Assembly (NCBI GenBank): GCA_947475225.1 | Contig: CANJMQ010000017.1 | Span: 1 to 54,728, forward strand | From: Bradyrhizobiaceae bacterium | GTDB lineage: Bacteria; Pseudomonadota; Alphaproteobacteria; Rhizobiales; Aestuariivirgaceae | Reading direction: 5' to 3' | DNA length: 54,728 nt | Shown here: one piece after another, positions 17,375 through 24,865 of the stretch | Layout: the number at the start of each line of letters is the position of its first letter | How positions within the stretch are numbered: the stretch's first letter is position 1 | Made by a program: the position numbers and the translations under genes | Notes under the pieces: generated by a model | Database searches by the model: none | Told to the model about the DNA's origin: nothing | The model's input: the letters and a program-made list of their open reading frames with translations, nothing else

Positions 17375-17968
17375 GTGAGCCTCGCCAAACAAGCCAAGAT
17401 CCTTTCAAAGGCGCAGCAGGAAGCCGTCCTCGCCTCCCTCGCCTCTACTCGCTACCCCGCCCGTGACAGGGTGATCTTCCTGTTGTCTGTGAGGGCGGGC
17501 TTGAGGGCCAAGGAAATCGCCGCCTTGAAATGGGAGATGATTACGGACGCCGAGGGCGAGCTGGCTGATGTAATAGCCCTGACGAATGAGGCGGCGAAGG
17601 GACGTAGAGGTGGGCGTGCTATCCCCCTCGCCAAGGATCTCAAGGTGGCTCTTGTCGCTTTGAAAGCGGAGGCGGCGAGCGACTACCGGAACAGCCCCTA
17701 CGTTGTGACGAGCGAGCGGGGGCTGTCTACGTCGTCCTACGCCATCGTGAACAAGTTCGCGGGATGGTATCGGGCTTTGGGCTTCACAGGAGCATCAAGC
17801 CATAGCGGAAGACGAACGGCGATAACAAATTGGGCTAGAAAAATTTCAATAGTGGGTGGTAGCCTTAGGGATGTTCAGATCTTGGCGGGGCATTCAGCTT
17901 TGAGCACTACACAGCGATACATAGAGGCGGATGCTGGTGCGATGCGGCGGGTGGTGGAGTTGACTTAG
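17375..17968 (+). CDS. small tyrosine recombinase (intact copy)
   Basis: The 197-residue protein starts at GTG 17375. It consists nearly only of a tyrosine-recombinase catalytic domain: Arg44 in AGLRAKEIA, His143 and Arg146 in HSGRRT, His173 in LAGHSALSTT and Tyr182 in QRYIEAD. The core-binding domain is reduced to some 30 residues, so it is much shorter than XerC/D (about 300). It may act with a partner or on simple sites. Degenerate copies lie at 14811 and 16234. It is followed after 29 nt by a cargo gene on the same strand and is divergent from the collagen-like gene. Confidence 0.9.
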   Translation: MSLAKQAKILSKAQQEAVLASLASTRYPARDRVIFLLSVRAGLRAKEIAALKWEMITDAEGELADVIALTNEAAKGRRGGRAIPLAKDLKVALVALKAEAASDYRNSPYVVTSERGLSTSSYAIVNKFAGWYRALGFTGASSHSGRRTAITNWARKISIVGGSLRDVQILAGHSALSTTQRYIEADAGAMRRVVELT

Positions 17969-17997
17969 GATTGCTTCAATGCCATTCACAGGAATGA

Positions 17998-18729
17998 ATG
18001 TTAGGTGGGGCTGGAGAAGTGCTAGAGTTTGAATCGTTCTGCTATCTACAAAACCAGAAGACAGGCTCGACGTTTGTCGAGAAGTTTCTTAGAACGTTTT
18101 CAAACCAAACCCTTAAGCGTTATGATAAGCACGCACCAGTCAATATCTTTGATTATAATGAAACAAAATTCTATTTCATTAACGTTCGTAATCCCCTGGA
18201 ACTATATTGGTCGCTCTTCAACTATGGTCTCGATGGGAGAGGCGAGGTGTTTGTCAGGCTATCCAGATTGGGACACGGTCACCTCTATCAAAGTGATACG
18301 TCTGGTTTTGATGCTTGGTTGTCGTTCATACAAAAGCCCGAACATAGCCGCCTACTTCACCCGAAGTATACCGAGGCGGTCGCTCGGCAGTTCGGTTTTA
18401 TGACTTGGAGATTTTTGCGACTCGCCTGCTGTGGATTTGAGGACTTAGCGCCAGTCTTAAATGAGGCGGATAGACTCAAGACGGCAGAGCGATTGATTGT
18501 AAATAAGGTAATTAAGACTGAGACCCTGAAAGATGATCTGTATGAACTGGTGTCTAACGAATTGTCTCCGTATATTAAAAAATTAAAGCCAGCATTGCTC
18601 TGGCTCAATGAGGCGCAGCATATCAACGCTTCAAATGTTAGGAGCAAAGATGTAATACGTTCTTTGGCGACGGAAATGATAAAATCGCGAGAAGCTTATC
18701 TGTATAACAAGTTTTATTTAGACGTCTGA
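17998..18729 (+). CDS. sulfotransferase-like protein (island cargo)
   Basis: The 243-residue protein has a sulfotransferase-type loop near the N-terminus (YLQNQKTGSTFVEKFL) and a 3'-phosphate motif (FINVRNPLELYWSLFNYG). The rest is not closely like the two sulfotransferases at the left end of the window. ATG 17998 follows AGGA at short spacing; the GTG a few codons later is an alternative. Base composition is AT-rich relative to the chromosome. It lies between the small recombinase (29 nt upstream, same strand) and the large one (stop 12 nt downstream, opposite strand). Likely role: sulfation of a surface polysaccharide or glycolipid. Confidence 0.75.
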   Translation: MLGGAGEVLEFESFCYLQNQKTGSTFVEKFLRTFSNQTLKRYDKHAPVNIFDYNETKFYFINVRNPLELYWSLFNYGLDGRGEVFVRLSRLGHGHLYQSDTSGFDAWLSFIQKPEHSRLLHPKYTEAVARQFGFMTWRFLRLACCGFEDLAPVLNEADRLKTAERLIVNKVIKTETLKDDLYELVSNELSPYIKKLKPALLWLNEAQHINASNVRSKDVIRSLATEMIKSREAYLYNKFYLDV

Positions 18730-18741
18730 TTTCCTCCTCGA

Positions 18742-20007
18742 CTATTCCATCAACCAATCCACCGCCCCGATCTTCCGAGTCTTGCTGCCGCCCGTTCGCT
18801 TTGTGAGTTCGGCGGCGTTCACTACGTTGCTCGTATGCCCATAGTGCTTCTCCAGCATCGCCGTACTCGTCCCCATATTTTGCGCGAGAATGTATTGGTG
18901 AACGCCCTCCTGAAGCCTGAACGTCGCGTATGTGTGACGTAGCGAATAGATGGTGCGCCGATTGCCGTGGCTATCCTTCTCAACCTTCGCCGACTTCAAC
19001 AACGAAGCGAACGACTTCTTGAAACTTCCAATCGGCGTTCCATCGGCATTGGCGAACACGTAATCATCGCCGCTTGGTCTGCTACCCATCTCGTTCATTC
19101 TCAAATCAAGAATTCGCTTGAAGTAGATCTTCACATCGCCGCTCTTTGAAACGACTTCGCGTGGTCCAGTCTTTCCATTCACAAACAACGCAACATCCGG
19201 CTGCTGTTCAGTTCCAGCGGGCGGAGCGATTTCACGAATGTCGCGCCACTTCAATGTCCGTGCTTCACCAACGCGAATGCCAGTGCTTGCCAAGATCAAC
19301 ACATAGTTCACGAGCATCGTCCGATCCCGAAACACGTTCGGGTCTTTCACTTTGATGAACTCACGAAGATGCCGAGCGAGCTTCCGCCAATCCTTGTAAT
19401 CGAAATGCGGACGCCGATTACCGTCACCCTTTAGTCTCGGGAACTTGGGCGACTGCTGAATGTAGCCCCGCTCGACGCACCAGCCGAAGAACTGCTTCAG
19501 ATCGGTGAAGTTACGCTTGATCGTATTGGGTGACAGCTTGCCCTTGGTCGCGTTCGTTCCAAGCCAGACGATGAAGTCGCTCAGTACGGCTGTGTTGATT
19601 TCAGCCAGCCGCTTGTTCTTGAAAAATGGAGCCGAACGCTTCAGGAAATGAATACGGAGAGCGACTGAAAGCTTCTCGTCCTTCATCGGCTCTAGCGAAG
19701 TCACATACTCGTAGATCGCCGCCTGAGCCTTCTTGGCGTTGATCTCTTGTCCGCCCGCTACACGAACCAGCGTCTTGTTGAATAGGTCGTTGGCGAAGGC
19801 GAAAGCTTGGTGCTCGTCCGTGGTCTTGGTGCTGGCTTGAACGTAGCCTTTTCCGTTTGGAACTCTCACACGGCAGAACCAGGTCGGCTTCTTGTAATCG
19901 GCTCGTCTGAAAAGGTAGATCGCGCCGTCCTTGAATGTGCGGCTATCAAGCTCGGTTTTCGGCTTTCGCTCGCGGCTTGGCTTGGTCGGCTGAACGGTGG
20001 CGTTCAA
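18742..20007 (-). CDS. large tyrosine recombinase / integrase next to tRNA-Gly
   Basis: The 421-residue protein has an N-terminal arm-type region (YLFRRADYKKPTWFCRVRVP), a SAM-like core-binding domain (about 90-195) and a C-terminal catalytic domain. The catalytic residues are Arg245 (TGIRVGEARTLKW), Lys279 in NGKTG, Arg357 (YSLRHTYA) and Tyr389 (MLEKHYGHT). The usual LGH motif reads NMGTS, as I recall for some related phage-type integrases. I chose TTG 20007 because GGGGAG lies 5 nt before it; a longer frame from TTG 20034 lacks this. The gene points away from tRNA-Gly, whose 3' end is 126 nt upstream of the longer frame, the usual layout of a tRNA-targeted island. Confidence 0.9.
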   Translation of the reverse strand: MNATVQPTKPSRERKPKTELDSRTFKDGAIYLFRRADYKKPTWFCRVRVPNGKGYVQASTKTTDEHQAFAFANDLFNKTLVRVAGGQEINAKKAQAAIYEYVTSLEPMKDEKLSVALRIHFLKRSAPFFKNKRLAEINTAVLSDFIVWLGTNATKGKLSPNTIKRNFTDLKQFFGWCVERGYIQQSPKFPRLKGDGNRRPHFDYKDWRKLARHLREFIKVKDPNVFRDRTMLVNYVLILASTGIRVGEARTLKWRDIREIAPPAGTEQQPDVALFVNGKTGPREVVSKSGDVKIYFKRILDLRMNEMGSRPSGDDYVFANADGTPIGSFKKSFASLLKSAKVEKDSHGNRRTIYSLRHTYATFRLQEGVHQYILAQNMGTSTAMLEKHYGHTSNVVNAAELTKRTGGSKTRKIGAVDWLME

Positions 20008-20160
20008 AGCGGCTCCCCTTAGGATTTGACCCAAGGAGAACGATAAACGGGAGCCGATTTAAAGGAAATCCGTTTACGATCCGGCTACGACAAAATAGTC
20101 CTAAAAAGCACCGATCCGCCCGAAGGCGAATTTCTAAATCACTGATTTAAGGAGAGAAAT

Positions 20161-20235
20161 TGGAGCGGGCGAGGCGAATCGAACGCCCGACCCTAACCTT
20201 GGCAAGGTTATGCTCTACCCCTGAGCTACGCCCGC
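20161..20235 (-). tRNA. tRNA-Gly (GCC)
   Basis: Read on the minus strand, a complete cloverleaf of 75 nt including an encoded CCA is present. The acceptor is GCGGGCG/CGCCCGC with U73, the D arm is GCTC...GAGC, the anticodon stem is TAACC/GGTTA around TTGCCAA (anticodon GCC) and the T arm is GGGCG/CGCCT around TTCGATT. Its 3' end faces the integrase gene, which makes it the likely attachment site of the island. No copy of the 3' end was found by eye at the far side. Confidence 0.95.
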
Positions 20236-20344
20236 ATCCATGGCCTGACCGGCACGAGCCGGTGGGTGGCGCCTTATTGCCTAACTCGCCAGCAAATGCA
20301 AGAACAAGATCTCCTCCGCCTTTCACAAGGGAAATTCGGCCGCC

Positions 20345-20836
20345 ATGCCCGCGACCCGTGATGATCTTTTTGCCCGTTTCACGGCCCTCGGGGTCGAGAC
20401 GAGGACCCGTGACCACGCTCCCGTCCATACCGTTGAGGAAGCCCAGGCGCTGCGGGGCGAAATCCCCGGCGGGCACTGCAAGAACCTGTTCCTCAAGGAC
20501 GACAAGGGCAACATCTGGCTGATCGTCTGCCTCGAGGAGGCGCAGGTGGACCTGAAGGCCGCGCCAGCCAAGATCGGGTCCCGGCGGCTGTCCTTCGGCA
20601 AGCCGGAGCTGCTCCGGGAAGTTCTTGGGGTCGAACCGGGTTCCGTTACCCCATTCGGCCTGATCAACGACACGGAAAAGCGCGTCAACGTTGTGCTGGA
20701 CGCTGCCATGATGGCCCATGAGCTGGTAAACTATCATCCGCTGGAGAACACGGCGACCACCACCATCCGCTCGCAGGACCTCGTGGCCTTCATCCGGTCC
20801 TGCGGACATGAGCCAAAGGTCGTGGCGGTGGCTTGA
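20345..20836 (+). CDS. prolyl-tRNA deacylase / YbaK-like editing protein (ProX/ProXp family)
   Basis: The 163-residue free-standing editing domain shows GGHCKNLFLKDDKGNIWLIV (the KNLFL motif), then the GSRRLSF and VTPFGLIND segments typical of the ProX/PrdX family. These enzymes hydrolyse Ala-tRNA(Pro) made in error by prolyl-tRNA synthetase. The length equals that of the family. It is the first core gene to the right of the tRNA-Gly anchor. Confidence 0.88.
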   Translation: MPATRDDLFARFTALGVETRTRDHAPVHTVEEAQALRGEIPGGHCKNLFLKDDKGNIWLIVCLEEAQVDLKAAPAKIGSRRLSFGKPELLREVLGVEPGSVTPFGLINDTEKRVNVVLDAAMMAHELVNYHPLENTATTTIRSQDLVAFIRSCGHEPKVVAVA

Positions 20837-20907
20837 GGGCCCTGTCATTGAAAAGAAGAATGGTTTGCTCCACATAGGAGCGAGAGAGAGTTTCGAAGGG
20901 CATTCAC

Positions 20908-21834
20908 ATGAGCATGACATTCGGTGGCCAGCCCACCGGCACCCCTGCGCCAGTCGCGGCGGCCGACCTGATCAAGGACTCCAGCACCCAGAACTTCATG
21001 CAGGACGTGATCGAGCCGTCGCGTCAGCAGCCGGTCATCGTCGATTTCTGGGCGCCATGGTGCGGGCCGTGCAAGCAGCTGGGCCCGGCACTGGAAAAGG
21101 TCGTCCGCGCCGCCGGTGGCAAGGTGCGCATGGTGAAGATCAATATCGACGAGAACCAGCAGCTCGCTCAGCAGATGCGCATCCAGTCGATTCCGGCGGT
21201 CTATGCCTTTGTCAACGGCCAGCCGGTGGATGGCTTCATGGGGGCGCTGCCCGAGGGCCAGATCAAGCAGTTCGTCGACCGTCTTGGCGGCCAGGGCAGC
21301 ATGGCCGAGGAAATCGAGGCGGTGCTGGCCGATGCGCGTGCCCTCGTTGAACAGAAGGACTATCAGCACGCCGCCCAGCTCTTCGCACAGCTTCTTGAGG
21401 TTGACCGGGAGAATGTTGGTGCCATCGCAGGCCTCGTGCGCTGCGAGATGGCGCTGGGTGATCTCGAGAATGCCCAGAAGACTCTCGCCCTGGTGCCACC
21501 CGCCAAGACCAATGACCCCGAGGTGCTGAGCGTCAAGGCGCAGCTCGATCTGGCACTGAACCCCGTCGATGTTTCCGAGATCGGTACGCTCAAGGCGCAG
21601 ATCGACAAGAATCCTGATGACTTTCAGGCGCGTCTCGATCTGGCCGTACTGCTCAACGGCGCCAGTGAGCGCGAGGCAGCGACCGACCAGCTGATCTATA
21701 TCATCAAGAAGATGCGGGCATGGAATGACGAGGCGGCGCGCAAGCAGCTCGTCAAGTTCTTCGAGGCCTGGGGCCCCAAGGATGAATTCACCTTGGCGGG
21801 GCGCCGCAAGCTCAGTTCAGTGCTGTTCTCCTGA
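20908..21834 (+). CDS. thioredoxin-TPR co-chaperone (CnoX/YbbN type)
   Basis: The 308-residue protein has a thioredoxin domain (residues about 20-125) with the active site FWAPWCGPCK, followed by TPR-like helices and a conserved C-terminal block (LIYIIKKMRAWNDEAARKQL). CnoX proteins protect unfolded proteins and pass them to GroEL. Alphaproteobacterial members often retain CGPC and redox activity, as here. Its stop overlaps the next start (21834), so the two are coupled. Confidence 0.88.
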   Translation: MSMTFGGQPTGTPAPVAAADLIKDSSTQNFMQDVIEPSRQQPVIVDFWAPWCGPCKQLGPALEKVVRAAGGKVRMVKINIDENQQLAQQMRIQSIPAVYAFVNGQPVDGFMGALPEGQIKQFVDRLGGQGSMAEEIEAVLADARALVEQKDYQHAAQLFAQLLEVDRENVGAIAGLVRCEMALGDLENAQKTLALVPPAKTNDPEVLSVKAQLDLALNPVDVSEIGTLKAQIDKNPDDFQARLDLAVLLNGASEREAATDQLIYIIKKMRAWNDEAARKQLVKFFEAWGPKDEFTLAGRRKLSSVLFS

Positions 21835-22502
21835 TGGGCATTTTTGAACGTTATCGCCGCCCCGAAGATCTGCCGCAGCGCATTCCGGTTTTTCCGTTGG
21901 CCGGTGCGCTGCTGCTGCCACGCGCCGACCTGCCGCTCAACATTTTCGAGCCGCGCTATCTCGCCATGGTTGACCATGCGCTGTCCACTGACCGGCTGAT
22001 CGGCATGATCCAGCCCAGTGCAGGTGACGAGACGGGTGATGTTCCCTCATTGATGAAAGTCGGCTGCGTCGGCCGCATAACCTCGTGGTCGGAAACTCCC
22101 GATGACCGGATGATGATCACGCTGACGGGCGTCAGCCGCTTTCAGATCGTCGATGAGTTCGCCGTCGATACGCCGTTCCGGCAGGTGATCGCCAATTATC
22201 ATCCCTTCGCAGCGGACCTCGCCACGGGGGCTGGTGCCGCGGAGGTGAATCGCCCCGCACTGCTCAAGGTGTTCCGCGACTATCTCGACGCCAACAACAT
22301 GAGCGCCGACTGGAAGGAAGTCGACACCGCACCCACTGAGATGCTGGTCAATACGCTGTCGCTGCTTGCGCCGTATCCACCGCAGGAGAAGCAGGCGCTG
22401 CTCGAGGCGCCCGACCTCAAGACCCGCGCCGATGTGCTGGTGGCCTTGACGGAAGTTGCTCTGAGCAAGATGGGCAAGGGCGCCAAGCCGCGCCTGCAGT
22501 AG
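21834..22502 (+). CDS. LON substrate-binding (N-terminal) domain protein
   Basis: The 222-residue protein matches the stand-alone Lon N-domain family: RIPVFPLAGALLLPRADLPL, NIFEPRYLAMVDHAL, GCVGRITSW. There is no AAA or protease domain. Such proteins may act as substrate-binding adaptors, but their role is unsettled. It is coupled to the thioredoxin gene upstream and lies 9 nt before the UPF0434 gene. Confidence 0.88.
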   Translation: MGIFERYRRPEDLPQRIPVFPLAGALLLPRADLPLNIFEPRYLAMVDHALSTDRLIGMIQPSAGDETGDVPSLMKVGCVGRITSWSETPDDRMMITLTGVSRFQIVDEFAVDTPFRQVIANYHPFAADLATGAGAAEVNRPALLKVFRDYLDANNMSADWKEVDTAPTEMLVNTLSLLAPYPPQEKQALLEAPDLKTRADVLVALTEVALSKMGKGAKPRLQ

Positions 22503-22511
22503 GAACTCACC

Positions 22512-22697
22512 ATGGCTGACATCCGCACCGACCCGCGCCTTCTTGAACTCCTCGTGTGCCCGGTGACCAAGACCAGGCTGCAATATGATGCTGAACGCCA
22601 GGAGCTGATCTCGCGTGTGGCGGGCCTCGCCTATCCGATCCGCGATGGTATTCCGATCATGCTCCCCGACGAGGCGCGCGAGATCAACCGTGAGTGA
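22512..22697 (+). CDS. Trm112-like UPF0434 family protein
   Basis: The 61-residue protein contains [14 protein letters not shown] and [17 protein letters not shown], the hallmark of the Trm112/YcaR family. Only one Cys of the zinc-binding pair remains, which is common in bacteria. Trm112-like proteins activate methyltransferases in eukaryotes; the bacterial function is unclear. Its last 8 nt overlap the next gene. Confidence 0.88.
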   Translation: MADIRTDPRLLELLVCPVTKTRLQYDAERQELISRVAGLAYPIRDGIPIMLPDEAREINRE

Positions 22698-23043
22698 ACC
22701 CTGGCCGGAAGAGCTGCGCCTCGCCGCCGGCGGCAGCGAGCTTCAGGTGCGTTTCGATTCGGGTGAGCAGATTGCACTCCCTGCGGAGTATCTGCGCGTC
22801 GAGAGTCCGAGTGCCGAGGTGAAGGGCCATGGGCCGGGGCAGGAGCAGCTGGTCTGGGGCAAGCGCAACGTGAAGATCAGCCGGCTGGAGCCCATCGGCA
22901 GCTATGCCGTGCGCATCGTCTTCGATGATGGGCACTCGACGGGACTCTATACTTGGCCCTATCTGCTGAAGCTCGGTCGCGAGCGCGACACGATCTGGGT
23001 GGCCTATGTCGAGAAGATCGCGGCGGCGGGCTTCAACCGCTAG
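22690..23043 (+). CDS. DUF971 family protein
   Basis: The 117-residue protein starts at GTG 22690, inside the end of the preceding gene. It has the DUF971 pattern ([46 protein letters not shown]), similar to the N-terminal domain of gamma-butyrobetaine hydroxylase and to Fe-S-assembly associated proteins. No enzyme activity can be inferred. Its stop overlaps that of the convergent hydroxylase gene by 4 nt. Confidence 0.85.
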   Translation: MSEPWPEELRLAAGGSELQVRFDSGEQIALPAEYLRVESPSAEVKGHGPGQEQLVWGKRNVKISRLEPIGSYAVRIVFDDGHSTGLYTWPYLLKLGRERDTIWVAYVEKIAAAGFNR

Positions 23044-24278
23044 ACCCTCTCGCCGCGCAGCAGGCGCGGCAGGTCACCGGAGATGCCGGCGGCTTCCGAC
23101 ACGAACATCGACTTCAATCCGCCCATGCGGTTCACCGCCAGGAGGCCCGCGCGGCGCAGCAGCGTCAGCACCGGGTTAGTGTTGGCGAAGAGGCGGTTCA
23201 TGCCGTCCATCATGGCGCCGGTTGCCACCGTGTCGAAACGGCGCCACTGGGTATAGCGGTCGAGCACCGCCTCACTGCCGATGTCGAGGCCAAGGCCTGC
23301 CGCATCATGGATGCAGTCGGCGAGTGCGGCGACATCGCGGAGCCCAAGATTGAATCCGAGCCCTGCGAGCGGATGGAGCACGTGCGCGGCATCGCCGACA
23401 AGGGCAAGGCGCGGGCCGGTGAAGGTTTCGGCCAGATACATGGCCAGCGGATAGGCGTGGCGGCCGGAGATCAGTTTCACATCGCCGAGATGATCGCCGA
23501 AGCGCAGCTTCAGTTCCTGCGTGAACTCTTCCAGGGGTAGCGCCAGCATGCGCTGCGCCGCCTCGGTGTGTTCCGACCAGACGAGCGACGAGCGGTTGCC
23601 GGGAAGCGGCAGGATGGCGAAGGGGCCCGACGGCGTAAAATGTTCCTCCGCACGGCCATTGTGCGGCAGTTCGTGTTCCACCGTGGCGACGAGGCCCATC
23701 TGGTCATAGGGCCAGCCGACGAGTTTGATGCCGGCCGCCTCGCGCGCCGGGGAATTGCGGCCATCAGCGGCGACGATGAGCGAGCCACGCAGTGTTGTGC
23801 CGTCTGCCAGTGTCACGGCGGCAAGGCCGGGGCCAAAGTGATAGTGCTCCACTGCCTGGCCCACGCAGAAGCGAATGTGCGGCGAGGTCTGAGCCGCCTC
23901 AAGCATGGCGGCATAGAGAAAGCGGTTCTCGATCATGTGGGAGGAGGGGCCGCCCTTCATGTCATCGGCGCCGAACTGCAGCAGCACCGGCCGGGCGCCC
24001 CCGGGCACCGCGCTGTCGGTGACGATGATCTCTCCCATCGGTTGGGCCTGGTGCGCCACCTTGTCCCAGATGCCGAGCGTCTCGAACATGCGCCGCGCCG
24101 CGGCCGTGATGGCAGAGGCCCTGCCATCGAAGGCATTCGAGGAGAAGGCGCGGGGGTCCCTGGCATCCACGACGACGACGTCAAGCGGTCGCCTCACATG
24201 ATTGCCACCAAGCGCGAGGGCTGACGCCAGGCCATTCAGGGCAGCACCGATGACGATGATATCGTGGGACTTGGTCAT
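23040..24278 (-). CDS. FAD-dependent ubiquinone-biosynthesis hydroxylase (UbiH/UbiF/COQ6 family)
   Basis: This 412-residue flavin monooxygenase has an N-terminal Rossmann motif IIVIGAALNGLASALALG, where the second glycine of GxGxxG is Ala. It also has the AADGRNS segment (Asp-Gly motif) and the FAD motif LALVGDAAHVLHPLAGLGFN. It would hydroxylate the ring of a ubiquinone precursor at the inner membrane. Alphaproteobacteria use varying sets of these enzymes (UbiL, UbiM, UbiH), so the position hydroxylated cannot be told. It is transcribed convergently to DUF971 and divergently from glnK. Confidence 0.85.
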   Translation of the reverse strand: MTKSHDIIVIGAALNGLASALALGGNHVRRPLDVVVVDARDPRAFSSNAFDGRASAITAAARRMFETLGIWDKVAHQAQPMGEIIVTDSAVPGGARPVLLQFGADDMKGGPSSHMIENRFLYAAMLEAAQTSPHIRFCVGQAVEHYHFGPGLAAVTLADGTTLRGSLIVAADGRNSPAREAAGIKLVGWPYDQMGLVATVEHELPHNGRAEEHFTPSGPFAILPLPGNRSSLVWSEHTEAAQRMLALPLEEFTQELKLRFGDHLGDVKLISGRHAYPLAMYLAETFTGPRLALVGDAAHVLHPLAGLGFNLGLRDVAALADCIHDAAGLGLDIGSEAVLDRYTQWRRFDTVATGAMMDGMNRLFANTNPVLTLLRRAGLLAVNRMGGLKSMFVSEAAGISGDLPRLLRGERV

Positions 24279-24454
24279 GGCTGTCTGTTTGCCAGTTTCG
24301 GTGGGGAAATACAGGCGGTACTGCGTCGCGGATTATTGCTTAAAATTACAGCAGCCCAGCAAAGCCATTCAGAAAATGGTAATTATTTAGGCAGACGCTA
24401 AAGGTACAATTCAATTTTCATAGCGTATTCAATTTCTTAGCTGCGGCACGCAAC

Positions 24455-24469
24455 TGGCATGAATCTTGT
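24455..24469 (+). promoter_or_regulatory. sigma-54-type promoter of glnK-amtB
   Basis: TGGCATG-AATC-TTGT matches the -24/-12 pattern TGGCACG-N4-TTGC with correct spacing and two mismatches. It lies about 34 nt before glnK. This agrees with the NtrC/RpoN control known for glnK-amtB in proteobacteria. No clear NtrC sites were recognised. Confidence 0.55.
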
Positions 24470-24502
24470 GAAGCACTGCCGGTCGAAGAGACGGGGGTGT
24501 AC

Positions 24503-24841
24503 ATGAAATTTATAATTGCAGTGATCAAGCCGTTCAAGCTGGAGGAGGTCCGGGAGGCGCTCGGCGCCATTGGCATCCAGGGCATCACGGTGACAGAGGT
24601 GCGTGGCCATGGGCGCCAGCGCGGCCACACCGAATTCTACCGCGGTGCTGAGTACACCGTGAGCTTCGTTCCCAAGGTGAAGCTCGAACTCGCGGTCGAC
24701 GAGCACATGGCCGACAAGGTGATCGAAGCCATCCAGACCACGGGCCAGACCGGCCAGATCGGCGACGGCAAGATCTTCGTCCTGCCGCTCGAGCAGGCGG
24801 TTCGCATCCGTACCGGCGAGTCCGGCACGGCGGCACTCTAA
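24503..24841 (+). CDS. glnK: PII nitrogen-regulatory protein GlnK
   Basis: The 112-residue protein has the exact PII length. It shows KFIIAVIKPFKLEEVREAL, the T-loop VRGHGRQRGHTEFYRGAEY with the uridylylated Tyr51, and the C-terminal signature GDGKIFVLPLEQAVRIRTGE. It senses ATP/ADP and 2-oxoglutarate and blocks AmtB when nitrogen is ample. ATG 24503 is chosen over an upstream GTG because the family starts with MKF/MKL. It stands 24 nt before amtB, the standard pair. Confidence 0.95.
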   Translation: MKFIIAVIKPFKLEEVREALGAIGIQGITVTEVRGHGRQRGHTEFYRGAEYTVSFVPKVKLELAVDEHMADKVIEAIQTTGQTGQIGDGKIFVLPLEQAVRIRTGESGTAAL

Positions 24842-24865
24842 CAGAAGCATCGAGGAGCAGTTCCT

